Below are positions 1-8,631 of a DNA stretch of 64,000 nt, piece after piece. How positions within the stretch are numbered: position 1 is the stretch's first letter; every line of letters starts with the position of its first letter. This DNA comes from Aphelocoma coerulescens (Eukaryota > Chordata > Aves > Passeriformes > Corvidae), in the NCBI RefSeq assembly GCF_041296385.1, contig NW_027183804.1, positions 3,906,001 through 3,970,000 of the forward strand, read 5' to 3'. The notes below the pieces were generated by a model. It saw nothing but the letters and a program-made list of their open reading frames with translations. It searched no databases and was not told the origin of the DNA. A program made the position numbers and the translations under genes.

Positions 1-254
1 CACCGCGAGTGGGCCAAGGCTCGGCTGCAGCGACCGGGCACCGCGCCTGCAACTCGGAGGACGGGCGGCCGCCTTGCAGCCAAACTGCTCCCAAGGTCAG
101 AGGAGGCAGATAAGACGCTTCCAACTGCTTCGCTCCCCCCACCCCATCTCGGCGGCACTAAAGGTAGCACAGTGAGCTGCTGCTCAGACGGACCTTCCCT
201 TCTCTTTTTTTTTTTCTTTCTTTTTCCTTTTTTGTAATTGGGAGACATTGCCAG
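1..254. other. GC-rich stretch after the unit junction, ending in a pyrimidine tract
   Basis: A CpG-rich stretch continues from the end of the previous unit's env (the whole segment is visible at 11245-11673). It ends in a long T/C tract at about 200-235, followed by an AG at 253-254, which looks like a splice acceptor. A donor-like GTGAGT lies upstream in this segment (near 11372 in the next copy). It may be the 5' non-coding part of a host gene. No protein is recognised. Confidence 0.4.
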
Positions 255-296
255 CATGGGCGCAGAGTTTCAGCACCAGAAGACCCCGTACTACAG
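255..296 (+). other. Candidate 5' coding exon of an unidentified host gene
   Basis: A 42-base segment is flanked by a pyrimidine tract with AG at 253-254 and by the donor CAG|GTATGG at 296/297. It contains an ATG at 256 in strong context (A at -3, G at +4) and 13 codons plus two bases, encoding MGAEFQHQKTPYY with the next codon split by the donor. Without splicing the frame stops at 313-315 after 19 residues. The bounded structure looks like a real vertebrate exon, but I do not recognise the protein and see no following exon in the unit. It is probably the 5' end of a gene whose remainder lies outside the amplified segment. Confidence 0.3.
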
Positions 297-315
297 GTAT
301 GGACTTGCTTTTTAA

Positions 316-1020
316 CAAAAAAAGGCATAAAATACGACCAACAGGCTTTAACAGCCTTAAGCACATGGTGTAAGAGCCACAGACTAGACGGCTCCGAGGG
401 GACTGCCCTGGGCTTGGAAAGGTTGAAGCAGGCTGGTAAAATTAGAATCGAAGCGGCTCCCACAGGAGATGAGACAGCTATTAATGTGCTAAAGCCTTGG
501 AGGCTCCTTTAAAAAGGAGAATAATGCAAGGATGACGGTGGGAACACGGCGGGCGCCGCCCACTGAGGCCGGCAGCGAGGAGAGGGCGCCGGGAGAGGCA
601 GCGGGAGGCGTGGCCGCAGCACCGGGCGCGCAAGAGAGCACCGCGGCCGAGCAGCCTTTCCGCCAGCTGCACATCCTGGTCCCTCTCGCCCTGGGAAATG
701 CGTGTGGGGGCTGGGGCCAGGGGGGCTCCGTCCCTCTCAGCCCTGGGGTGACCGCCCCGAGTATCCCCCGCCATGACTTGGACAGAGATCCCCCCAGTCC
801 CGATCGTTCCCCGACAGGAGAGGCCTGAAGACACCACAGGACCCCCCAGGATGCAGAGGGACGGAGACAGCCCCGGGCCATGCGTGCTCCTCACCCCCGC
901 TGAGGCCGGGGGGGCTCCGGCCTCCTCTCCCACGGGGAAGGCGGAGGCTTGGGGATTTGTTTGCATCGCAAGCGACTCGCTGGGAGAGCAAAGCTCACTC
1001 AAGGCATTTGATGTGGTTTT
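316..1020. other. CpG-rich stretch without a credible gene
   Basis: Open frames occur on both strands (for example minus-strand 481-1026) but are low-complexity, rich in Ala, Gly, Pro and Arg. They change frame between units because a C-run near 790 has six or seven C's in different copies. They are best read as non-coding, possibly intronic sequence downstream of the candidate exon. Confidence 0.6.
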
Positions 1021-1204
1021 TGCCAATTTTATTTTGTTTTACCGTGTTTTACCTGGCATTAGCTGATTTTACCTGGTATTACCTGATTTTACCGTGTTTT
1101 AACTGTATTAGATTATATTAGATGGTATTAGCCGGTATTACCGTGTTTTACCTGGTATTACCGTGTTTTACCTGGTATTACCGTGTTTTACCTGGTATTA
1201 CCTT
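1021..1204. repeat. AT-rich minisatellite, 20-bp period
   Basis: Variants of ACCGTGTTTTACCTGGTATT are tandemly arranged. The first half (1021-1140) is degenerate and includes elements such as CTGATTTTACCTGGTATTAC. The last three copies (about 1141-1200) are perfect. Copy number differs between units: three perfect copies in units 1, 3, 4, 5 and 6, and two in unit 2. This explains nearly all of unit 2's shorter length. Confidence 0.9.
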
Positions 1205-1242
1205 TGGTGGGCTTCGGGTGGTGTCCGAACTCTTCCGATTTT

Positions 1243-1460
1243 GTCCCTCGTTGCCCCGGCGCTGCTGGGGCCCTGCCTTTGCCGAGCCGGGGTTGCTGTC
1301 CCTCGTTGCCCCGGCAGTTGCCCGTCCCTGCCTTTGCCGAGCTGGGGTGCGGTCCCTCGTTGCCCCGGCAGTTGCCCGTCCCTGCCTTTGCCGAGCTGGG
1401 GTGCGGTCCCTCGTTGCCGCGGTAGTTGCCCGTCCCTGCCTTTGCCGAGCCGGGGTTGCT
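1243..1460. repeat. GC-rich minisatellite, 54-bp period, four copies
   Basis: Copies start with GTCCCTCGTTGCC at 1243, 1298, 1352 and 1406, giving spacings of 55, 54 and 54 bases. Each contains TGCCTTTGCCGAGC. Open frames across it on both strands (minus-strand LGKGRDGQLP-like repeats) simply reflect a period divisible by three. In units 4-6 the second interval carries a one-base-longer variant. Confidence 0.9.
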
Positions 1461-1699
1461 GGCGCTCCCACTGCCATCTGGAGGGGCCGGCGCAGGTACC
1501 TGAGAAAAGTGGCAGAGAGAAAAGGCGCATTGGCGGCGAGAAGCGGCGCAGCGAACCATCCCATCTCCCTCCCAGCCACCCCCTCACACCCGCCCCGGCC
1601 CGGGGCTCCAGGGCCGCGGCGCTGAGGGCCGGGCCGCTCCCAGAGCTCCGGCCTCGGGGCTTCCGCTCCTCTCCGCCCGCTCCGCTGCTGCCGCCTCCA

Positions 1700-1960
1700 C
1701 GCCGGGACTGCAACTGAAGCCCCGCCACCGCCGCCGCCTTATATAGGCAGCCTAAGCCCTGCCCCCCCGGGCGGCAGCCAATGGGAATCGAGCGCCAAGG
1801 TTCCTCATTGTGAGGAAACAATGAGGGGCGGGGCCAGAACGTAGCGGAGCGATCTGATTGGTCGAGAGGCAGCGGGTCAATGACATCACACCCCGGGCAT
1901 TACCAAAGCTTAGCAAAAATGAAACCCTATAAAATAGAAAAATTACATTTAAAACGCCAC
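1700..1960. promoter_or_regulatory. CpG-island promoter with outward-facing TATA elements
   Basis: On the minus strand, TATATAAGG (1737-1745 region) reads leftward, with CCAAT boxes facing both ways upstream of it (CCAAT at 1778-1782, ATTGG at 1857-1861), a GC box GGGGCGGGGCC (1825-1835) and a CRE-like TGACATCA (1881-1888). On the plus strand, TATAAAA at 1928-1934 faces rightward. The arrangement is that of a divergent promoter of about 190 bp between the two TATA elements. Minus-strand transcripts would start near 1705-1712 and run into the 54-bp minisatellite. Plus-strand transcripts would start near 1958 and lead to the frame at 2193. The elements are seen directly; activity is inferred. 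Confidence 0.55.
1803..1826. promoter_or_regulatory. 9-bp palindrome with paired SOX-like motifs
   Basis: CCTCATTGT and ACAATGAGG form perfect 9-base inverted arms around a 6-base spacer. Each arm holds CATTGT or ACAATG, the core of HMG-box (SOX/SRY family) sites. It lies between the CCAAT box and the GC box of the divergent promoter and is unchanged in all six units. Binding is an inference. Confidence 0.4.
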
Positions 1961-2192
1961 TGGAGTGTGGCATTCAGCAGCGGCCGCTCTTTATTGGGGC
2001 CAGGTGCACCAGGGGATTTCTCCTCTGAAATATCCTGTGTGCCGAGGGCTCCAAAGCTCCTGTTCACACGCTGTGCTTTGCATCCTTTTGCATTGCTATC
2101 ATTCGATTCAACGCTGCCCTGAACTCCCCGCTGGACGCTGCAAAGAGCGGTCTCAGAGCTGCTGAGCCACTACTAGCAGGCATCCTGTGACC

Positions 2193-2498
2193 ATGCCTGG
2201 CAGTGCTGGCCGCAAATTTTCTGTGGAAACAGAGCGTCCTGCAGCTGTATCCAACGCGCCTGCACAGCCATCACAAAAACGCTCGCCCAAGACAGACACG
2301 CTATCAGAAGCGGCCGATCCATGCTTAAGCATCATGCCTGGAAATAGCGGCTGGCCAGGAAGTCCTAATGTCGCCGCTGCCCTTTGTGACAACTCTGCGG
2401 CGCAGGCGGCGGGGCCACGACGTCTCCGGGCGACGACACTGCCCCAGAGGCAGGGGGCTCGGGGACGGCCAGTGCCAGCACCGCACCGAGCCCGCTGA
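2193..2498 (+). CDS. Open reading frame of 101 codons, unknown
   Basis: The ATG at 2193 (A at -3) follows the plus-strand TATAAAA at 1928 by about 265 bases and ends at TGA 2496-2498. The product is Ser/Pro/Ala-rich in the first 75 residues, with a KRSPKTD segment, and becomes Arg-rich where the CpG-rich sequence begins. There is no signal peptide, membrane segment or recognised domain. The frame is intact in all six units, and the only change within it (units 4 and 5, GCG to GCA) is silent. The copies are so similar that this proves little. It could be a gene's first exon or chance coding. Confidence 0.2.
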   Translation: MPGSAGRKFSVETERPAAVSNAPAQPSQKRSPKTDTLSEAADPCLSIMPGNSGWPGSPNVAAALCDNSAAQAAGPRRLRATTLPQRQGARGRPVPAPHRAR

Positions 2499-2619
2499 TT
2501 GCTCCACAGGCCGCGGCCTCTGTGACACGCGGGGACAGCGCCTGGCTCGCAGCGCAGGGAGGCAGGGCCGGCATCAGGGCGGGCTGGGGGAGGGGTCGGC
2601 ATTGAAGCCCCACTTGGGC

Positions 2620-3693
2620 TGCCTTGGGCTGCCATTGCGGCTCAGGCCGGCCTTAGGGCTGGCCCTGCCCTTAGGGCTAACGGTGGCCTTGAGCTTGGAG
2701 CCTGCCTTGGGCTAGGGAGTGCACCTGGGGCACTGGCCTTAACTCCATGAATGGTTGGCCTTAGGGCAGCAGTTGGGGCTGAGTTTGGGAGTTAGAGCTA
2801 AAGGTGGCATTGGAGTGTGGGCTGGGGCTGGGCTCAAAGCTGGACTTAGGGCTTCAGTTGGGATTGGTGTTGGGCTTGATCTTAAGAGTTGCAGTTGGGG
2901 CTGGCTTTGGCCTTCGAGCTCACCGTTGTTATAAACGAGGCTGAGACTTTTTTTAAAAAAGAAAAGCCAACTCGTTTGTTTATTCATTAACAACTGAGAG
3001 CGAGAACCCAGGATAAGCCCAGGCTCCGCACGACAAGCCAGAGTAAAGCAGCACACAAAAAGGACAGTGTGACCCTCCGGGTGCAACCTCGGACCCCAAG
3101 TTCCGCAGGAGCTCCCCGGATAAAGTCCCAGGTCCGTTCTTATGCCCTCTGTCCGTTCACAATTGGTGGATTTTGGATTCTTCTTCTGATTGGCTCGCTT
3201 CCAGGGGTTCTATTGGTCTTTATCAAGATGCATTTTTGTCCAATCATTTCCCGAGGGTGTCGAATGATTGGCTAAGCGGTCCAAGATGTTGACATCACCT
3301 GCATGAGGTCATTTTCTAGTCCATCACGTCATCACATCCCCAATTGCGTCTCCACCTAGTGCTCACACTCCCATATTACACCCAGACAGTCTCGCAATAT
3401 CCTCCGTTAACATGCCCATTTATCCAACTATCGACTCCCCTCTTTTCTATCTCCTCCAAACAGTAAAAATCAACACCCTGAAACCAATTCATTTATTACA
3501 CCGTTGCATTTGGTTTAGGGCTGAGCATTTAGCAAGGGGCTGGAATTAGGAGAGGCCTCGGCGTTAGGGCTGGGTTTTACATTACAGCTACCATTGGCGT
3601 GAAGGCTAAATGCGGCGTTTGCCTTCAGCCTGGCCTTGGTATTGGCTCTGGGGCTGCACGGGTCTGCCACTGGCATGGGATGAAATCCAGGAC
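2620..3693. repeat. Degenerate TTAGGG/GGGCT-rich repeat, split by an LTR
   Basis: The segments 2620-2926 and 3505-3693 are built from imperfect modules such as CCTTAGGGCTGG, TTGGGGCTG and TTTAGGGCTGAG, with no fixed period. The pattern resumes directly after the inserted solo LTR, so the two parts were once continuous. It resembles decayed telomere-like or subtelomeric repeats, but perfect (TTAGGG)n is absent. The provirus LTR begins at its right edge. Confidence 0.6.
2927..3500 (-). mobile_element. Solo LTR of an endogenous retrovirus, minus strand
   Basis: This 574-bp element ends in near-matching inverted termini. Read on the minus strand it starts TGTAATAAATG and ends CGTTTATAACA. It is flanked by the 4-bp direct repeat CCGT at 2923-2926 and 3501-3504, as expected for target-site duplication by a class I (gammaretrovirus-like) element. 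On the minus strand it has several CCAAT boxes in the U3 part and AATAAA near its end (2979-2984 on the plus strand). No internal retroviral sequence or primer site flanks it. It is unrelated in sequence to the LTR at 3694. Confidence 0.75.
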
Positions 3694-4139
3694 TGTGAGC
3701 GTGTCTAAACATGGAGTGAGACTGAGATCAGAATGGGCGTGCGCTTTGGGACCGAGCGCACGCCCAGCGGAAAAGAGAAGACGTCACTGCGGGATGTCCC
3801 TGGCATCGTCCCCGCCCTGCTCAGGCACCACCAAACCTGGCGGCAGCTGCCTTGGCCAAGATGCAGGTGCTCCCAGCTCTGGCTGCTCCCGCTTCCGGGT
3901 GCTCCCAGCCCCCCTCCAGCTCTGCTGGAGCCCCTTTAGGCACTGCAAGGGTGATTGGCCCCAAACTGGGCCCTACTTTTACTGTCAAATAAAATACATC
4001 AATTTTTTGGCATCGACATTTAATCTCGTTTGGTTTTAATCTCACATCTGGCAATATTTTGAACCTTCTAAGTTCTTTCTGGTTTATGCTCAGAGACTTC
4101 GCCTGCTTTGCTTTTCTGGGTCTGAACCGGATCGTAACA
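3694..4139 (+). repeat. 5' LTR of the provirus
   Basis: The right end is well set: the sequence ends GGATCGTAACA (ending in CA) six bases before the primer binding site. AATAAA at 3988-3993 is the likely polyadenylation signal. A GACGTCAC CRE-like site lies near 3780. The left end at TGTGAGCG (3694) is my best guess, because there is no second LTR to compare with. Confidence 0.6.
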
Positions 4140-4145
4140 CTTTAT

Positions 4146-4163
4146 TGGCATAGTCGGCAGGAT
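4146..4163 (+). other. Primer binding site, serine tRNA type
   Basis: TGGCATAGTCGGCAGGAT matches the complement of the 3' end of vertebrate tRNA-Ser (terminal CCA included) except at the fifth base, where A replaces G. It lies six bases after the LTR end. The same site is present at 15546, 26965, 38386, 49807 and 61228. Confidence 0.75.
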
Positions 4164-4657
4164 CCCCGTAAAATGAGAGTGTTGTTTCCAAAAAATGCAT
4201 GAATTGCTAATTCTTATGATTGGATCATTTTAGGAAAATAAAACAACGTACCTTTCTACATTTCCTAACACCTCTCTACCTTTCTTACTCTGTCTTACTC
4301 TTTTGTTTGTTTGTTTGTTTGCTTGTGTGTTTGCACATGCACCTGAGCTAAAACGGTGCTCCCGAGGCCCAGGGTCTGGGAAATTGGCACTCCTGTAGGT
4401 AAAAGACCTGGGAGGTTTGGAAAGTAATTTTGAGACTTGTAACTTTGGTAAACACTAGGTGCTCTCGAGGTGTAAGGAGTAGGACCTCAGAAACCATTTT
4501 GTAAGGGGTGTCCCTCAAGAGAGACTACTCCAGTGTTTGTAACTTTCTTTGGTTTGGCAGAAGAGGAACCTTCCCAGAGTGCAGGGGTGAGACTTTTGTA
4601 AATTTACTTTACGCTGGGCATCCTCTAGGAATGATCACTCCGACATTTGTAAGTAAC
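4164..4657 (+). other. Untranslated leader of the provirus
   Basis: This contains a short (GTTT)n run at about 4301-4322 and several GTAAG/GTAAA steps. A GTAAGT at 4649, nine bases before the gag start, is the best splice-donor candidate for env mRNA. The gag frame is also open upstream from 4508, but without an ATG. No packaging structure is claimed. Confidence 0.4.
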
Positions 4658-6230
4658 ATGGGACATCATACACAAGCTTTGTTTACTTTGTTGGATGAAT
4701 TTGGTGCCAGGCCATCTCCTCCAGGGACGGACTGGGCACAAAACTATTGGTATAATATCCAAGCACTTGTTGATCGAGTCTCTGTCCTGCGCACAGGAGC
4801 GAGACTCAAAAAAGGTAAAGCACAACCAGTGGTATGTTCTGTCTTAGCTGCTGCTGTGCTAGCTGCAGTAGAACACAGAGAGCACCAGCAGAAAGCTGAT
4901 ATGGAAGTTACTGCTTCATTACAGCATTTGGTTAAAGCATTGCCATTTCAGCTGGAGCTAACACCCACCTCCTCCAGGAAGAGATAAGGAATGAAAAGGC
5001 TAGTGTCTGTGTGCTCCGAGAGGAGCTGTTTGCAAGATCAGCAAATGAGGGAAAAAAGGAGTCAGAGCTGGAACTATCTAAAGAAGCGTACCCCCTCTCG
5101 GACTTAGAATCCTTGCGTAATCACTCAGAAAAGCCCTCAGCCTCGCTCCGTCCCTTCATTAAAACAGAATACACCCATGAGGCTTCAGACGACGACACAC
5201 CTGACATAACCACAAAAGAAATCCCATCTACAGCTACTGAATTGGCCAAACTAAAGGAAGGATATAGCCAAAGTCCCAAAGAATCTGAAACTGAATGTGT
5301 TTGGAGACTCTCTCTCACACGGGCTGACCAAATTCTGTTCTCAGAAAAAGAGGCAGAAGGGTACTGGAGGGGCAGGAGTCTTCCTTACCACAGGAGATAA
5401 CCGTGCTCCTTGGTCCCTCCCCAGAGAGCTGCTGATTGGGCTGGCAGACTCAGTCCTTCAGAAAGAGGAGATCCCCTGGCTATAGTAAGGAATGTCAATC
5501 AGACTGTAGAAAGTGTACAGAAAGCGGCTCGTTTACAAATGATGCATGATAGGAAATTAACACCACGAGGTGAATCTCCAGTGATCGTGCCTGTGGATCC
5601 TGAGAGAATGATACCTCTTATCAGAGGCCTCCCTGAAGCTGTGAAACCCATAGGCATGCAGCTAAAAGGACAAATAGAAAGTCTCCCAATTGCAGAAAGA
5701 GCTGTAGCCACCTTGGAGGCAGCAGCTATTTCCCTCAGTCTTAACCGGGCAAAAGGGAAGGTTTGGACCTGGGGGGGAAGGTGGCACAAGAATTAATTAA
5801 TTACGGGAGAAAATATGGCCCAATTCCTTCAAATACAACTGATTCTAGATCAATTCGGCGCACAGAGTGCAAAACCCTGTCCCCAGCAAAACTCCAAAAG
5901 GTAAGGTTCTCCCCTGGGCTGGGTAGACAAACAAATACAGGGGAAGAACGCAAGGAGAAAAGAAATGCCCTGTGGATTGCGGGCTTACAAAAGGGAGTCC
6001 CAAGGACCCTAATGGATGGCCAGCCCACTAATAAATTAGAACTATTCATCCAAGAGTGGCCAGCAAAAGAGGAACCATTAAAAGCTGTCCCTGCTACAGC
6101 CCCTCCCCTGGAGGAACCACAAGAAAGGGAAGGTGACAGAAAACCCTTATCTTTGCAGAAGGTAAGCCAGGGGGCGAAGGGTGGATTCACATCAGGCGCC
6201 TTTCTAACAATTCCAGAGGAGACCCGTTAA
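4658..6230 (+). pseudogene. gag: gag, broken by several frameshifts
   Basis: The ATG at 4658 begins MGHHT, a glycine-2 start typical of myristoylated matrix proteins. The frame stops at 4987. Homology-like sequence continues in another frame to about 5400 (an acidic, coil-rich linker and the beginning of capsid), changes frame near 5370 and again near 5420, runs to 5796, then changes again at a G7 run (5772-5778) to end at TAA 6228-6230. The segment at about 5500-5700 looks like the capsid body. No CCHC zinc knuckle is visible in the last part. The gag end overlaps the pro frame by 94 bases in the -1 direction. No functional Gag can be made without repeated frame changes. Confidence 0.75.
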
Positions 6231-7708
6231 TAACCTGTCCTACTGGTCCCCACAAAGCCCCGGTAACTTTTTTAGTAGATACTGGTGCTCAGGTGTCTGC
6301 CCTTAAAATTGAAGATGCCTCCTCACGTGGAATCACTCCCTCACGTAAGAGTACACGTGTCACAGATGTTTTTGAGAATACCCAAGCCCAGATGACAGCA
6401 AAGGTAAGACGCTGGTTACCGGCAGAAGAGAAAGCAGTTGACACCCTAATGATTACAGGTGAATTTCCTACAAATTCACTGGGTCTGGACCTCCTAAAGG
6501 GAAGGCCTTGGACCAATGAAGAAGGAAAAATAGGGACTTTGGGGCAGGAAACCTCCCATTTGTGTTTGTTAAGTTCTGCTCCTGCTCTTCCCCCCTCCCT
6601 AGTAACCAATGTCAAACCTTACCCCTTGCCTTTAGGAGCCAGAGAAGGAATCACACCAATTATTGCACATTTGAAAGAAAAAGGAATAGTGATTGCAACA
6701 CATTCCCCTTACAATGCTCCTGTGTGGCCAGTCCGCAAGCCTAATGGCAACTGGAGACTGACAGGAGACTATCGGCGGCTTAACTCAAATACAGGGCCTC
6801 TCACTGCTGCAGTCCCAAACATTGCTGAGCTGAGAGCTACTAGACAAGAACAAGCTCATCCAATTGTGGCCACTATTGATGTCAAGGACATGTTTTTTAT
6901 GGTCCCCTCGCAGGAACAAGATCAGGAGCGTTTTGCTTTCACGGGGGAGGGCCAGCAATATACTTTCACTCGCCTCCCACAAGGATTCAAACACTCACCC
7001 ACTCTAGCACATCATGCACTAGCACAAGAATTGTCACTCATTCCTCCTGCACCAGGAGTAAGAGTATACCAATACATTGATGGCATTTTGGTGGCAGGAG
7101 ATGAGATTACACCTGTACAAACAACACAAACAAACATCATTAAACATCTAGAATCCCCGGGCTTACGTATTCCTCCTGAAAAAGTACAACTCCCTTCCCT
7201 AGAAGTAAAATTCTTGGGAATCTGGTGGAAAGGAGGAATGGTGTGTATTGCCCCAGACACCCTCAGCCACCGAGACCAAATTGAAACCCCAGAGACTAAA
7301 AAAGACCTGCGGCATGCTTTAGGCCTGCTAATTTTTTGGAGGAAACACATTCCTGACTTTTCAATAATTGCAAGGCCCCTGTATGATTTGCTAGGAAAAA
7401 AAGCAAAGTGGGATTGGACTCCCTTGCACGATGAGGCCCTACAACTCCTAATTTTTGAAGCTAACACATACCAATCCCTAGGTCCTATACATCCCACTGA
7501 TCCAGTACACATGGAATGGCGATTTGCAAGCTCTGGACTGTCTATACATTTATGGCAGAAAGGACCCGATGGTCCGACCAGACCCATAGGGTTTTACTCA
7601 CGCAGTTTAAAGATGCAGAAAAACGATATTCTACCTGGGAAAAAAGTTTATTCGTGGTCAGCACTGCTTTTCAGGAAGCAGAGAAAACTACCCACAAACA
7701 ACCCCTGA
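6137..7708 (+). pseudogene. pol: Protease and reverse transcriptase, catalytic YIDG variant
   Basis: This frame is open from 6137. The aspartic protease motif FLVDTGAQ lies at about 6269-6292. Reverse transcriptase follows, with SPYNAPVWPVRKP (near 6707), DYRRLN (near 6767), the first catalytic Asp in TIDVKD (near 6878) and LPQGFKHSP (near 6974). The box that should read YxDD is YIDG (7073-7084): the second catalytic aspartate is glycine, which should abolish polymerase activity. At about 7605 the reading frame shifts. The last 30 or so codons to 7708 are out-of-frame tail, and the connection domain continues in the next entry. Confidence 0.9.
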
Positions 7709-8631
7709 TTTTAAGGGAACCTTTTCAAGTCATCAAGTCAGTTTTGGCAGGAATCCCACCCCCTGACGGGGTGGCCCAACGTGCCTCTGTTTGCAAACGG
7801 TATGCTCAAATGGAACATTATTGCACCATTTTTCAAGTAACAGAAGGAGCTCGCAAAAATCTTCCTCTACAAGATGAGGTAACCCTAAATAGCACCACTG
7901 ACTTTTCACCTTCTATGATCCAAGTTGCTCCCCCGTACTCAGAACGATTGCAGAATGTGTGGTTTACGGATGCATCAGCAAAGCGAGAAGGTAAGGTTTG
8001 GAAATGTGGTGCTGTAGCCTTACAAATAAATACAGGCAAGCAAATTGTAACAGAAGGGGAAGGTAGTGCACAAGTGGGAGAACTGGCAGCAGTCTGGAGT
8101 GTATTTAACCATGCATCTGAAACCTCAGACTCTGTATATGTTTACACTGATTCTTTTGCTGTGTTCAAAGGGTGTACTGAATGGCTCCCCTTCTGGGACA
8201 AAAAGGACTGGGAAGTAAACAGGGTGCCTGCTTGGCAAAAGGAAAAATGGCAAGAAATTCTTGCTGTAGCAAAAAAGGGGAATTTTTTAGTTGGCTGGGT
8301 AGCCTCTCATCAAGAAAAGGAAACCCCAACTAGCCACTGGAATCACAAAGTAGATGAGAGGGCCAGATTAGCCCCACTAAGTAGAAAACCTCCAAGAGAA
8401 AACTGGGATCCATTATTAGAATGGTTGCACTTAAAGCGACAGCACACCGGGGCACAAGACCTATACAAGGAAGCAGCAAGCAGAGGATGGCCGGGGACTC
8501 GGGAAATGTGCCGTACCTGCAGATCTTCATGCGAGCAGTGCCAGACCCGATCAGAGCGTCACCCTTTAGAACAGCCCCCCTCACATAGCAGAGACAGGAA
8601 AGGGACTGTGGGACACATGGCAAGTAGATGA
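7606..8631 (+). pseudogene. pol: Connection domain, RNase H and integrase zinc domain
   Basis: It continues reverse transcriptase in the +1-ward frame after the break near 7605. RNase H acidic residues are all visible: Asp in FTDAS (near 7969), Glu in GELAA (near 8080), Asp in YTDS (near 8149) and Asp in KVDE (near 8353). The integrase amino-terminal zinc site follows as His-x4-His (near 8428-8443) with Cys pairs at about 8509-8541. The frame ends at TGA 8629-8631, where the integrase core has already moved to another frame. Unit 1 alone has Gln where other units have Arg at codon 8542-8544. Confidence 0.85.

Noticed and set aside
481..1026. Long minus-strand open frame over the CpG-rich stretch
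   Set aside because: Composition is low-complexity Ala/Gly/Pro/Arg, there is no domain, and the frame changes between units where a C-run has six or seven C's.
1737..1747. SRF-type CArG box at CCTTATATAGG
   Set aside because: There are seven A/T bases between CC and GG instead of six. A minus-strand TATA box is the better reading.
1198..1821. Minus-strand frame of about 207 codons with LGKGRDGQLP-like repeats
   Set aside because: It is the reading of a 54-bp tandem repeat whose period is divisible by three. Units 4-6 shift frame within it.
2927..3500. The minus-strand LTR as the missing 3' LTR of the main provirus
   Set aside because: It is on the opposite strand, has its own target-site duplication, and does not resemble the LTR at 3694-4139.
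3694..4139. Possible second copy of this LTR after env
   Set aside because: I compared the sequence after 11244 with the LTR by eye and found no resemblance; the GC-rich stretch is distinct.
6137..6230. A slippery heptamer for -1 frameshifting at the gag/pro overlap
   Set aside because: The A-run followed by CCC near 6140 does not fit the usual slippery pattern, and gag is broken anyway.
7012..7587. Minus-strand frame of 191 codons inside reverse transcriptase
   Set aside because: It is the antisense shadow of a frame with clear reverse-transcriptase motifs and has no motif of its own.
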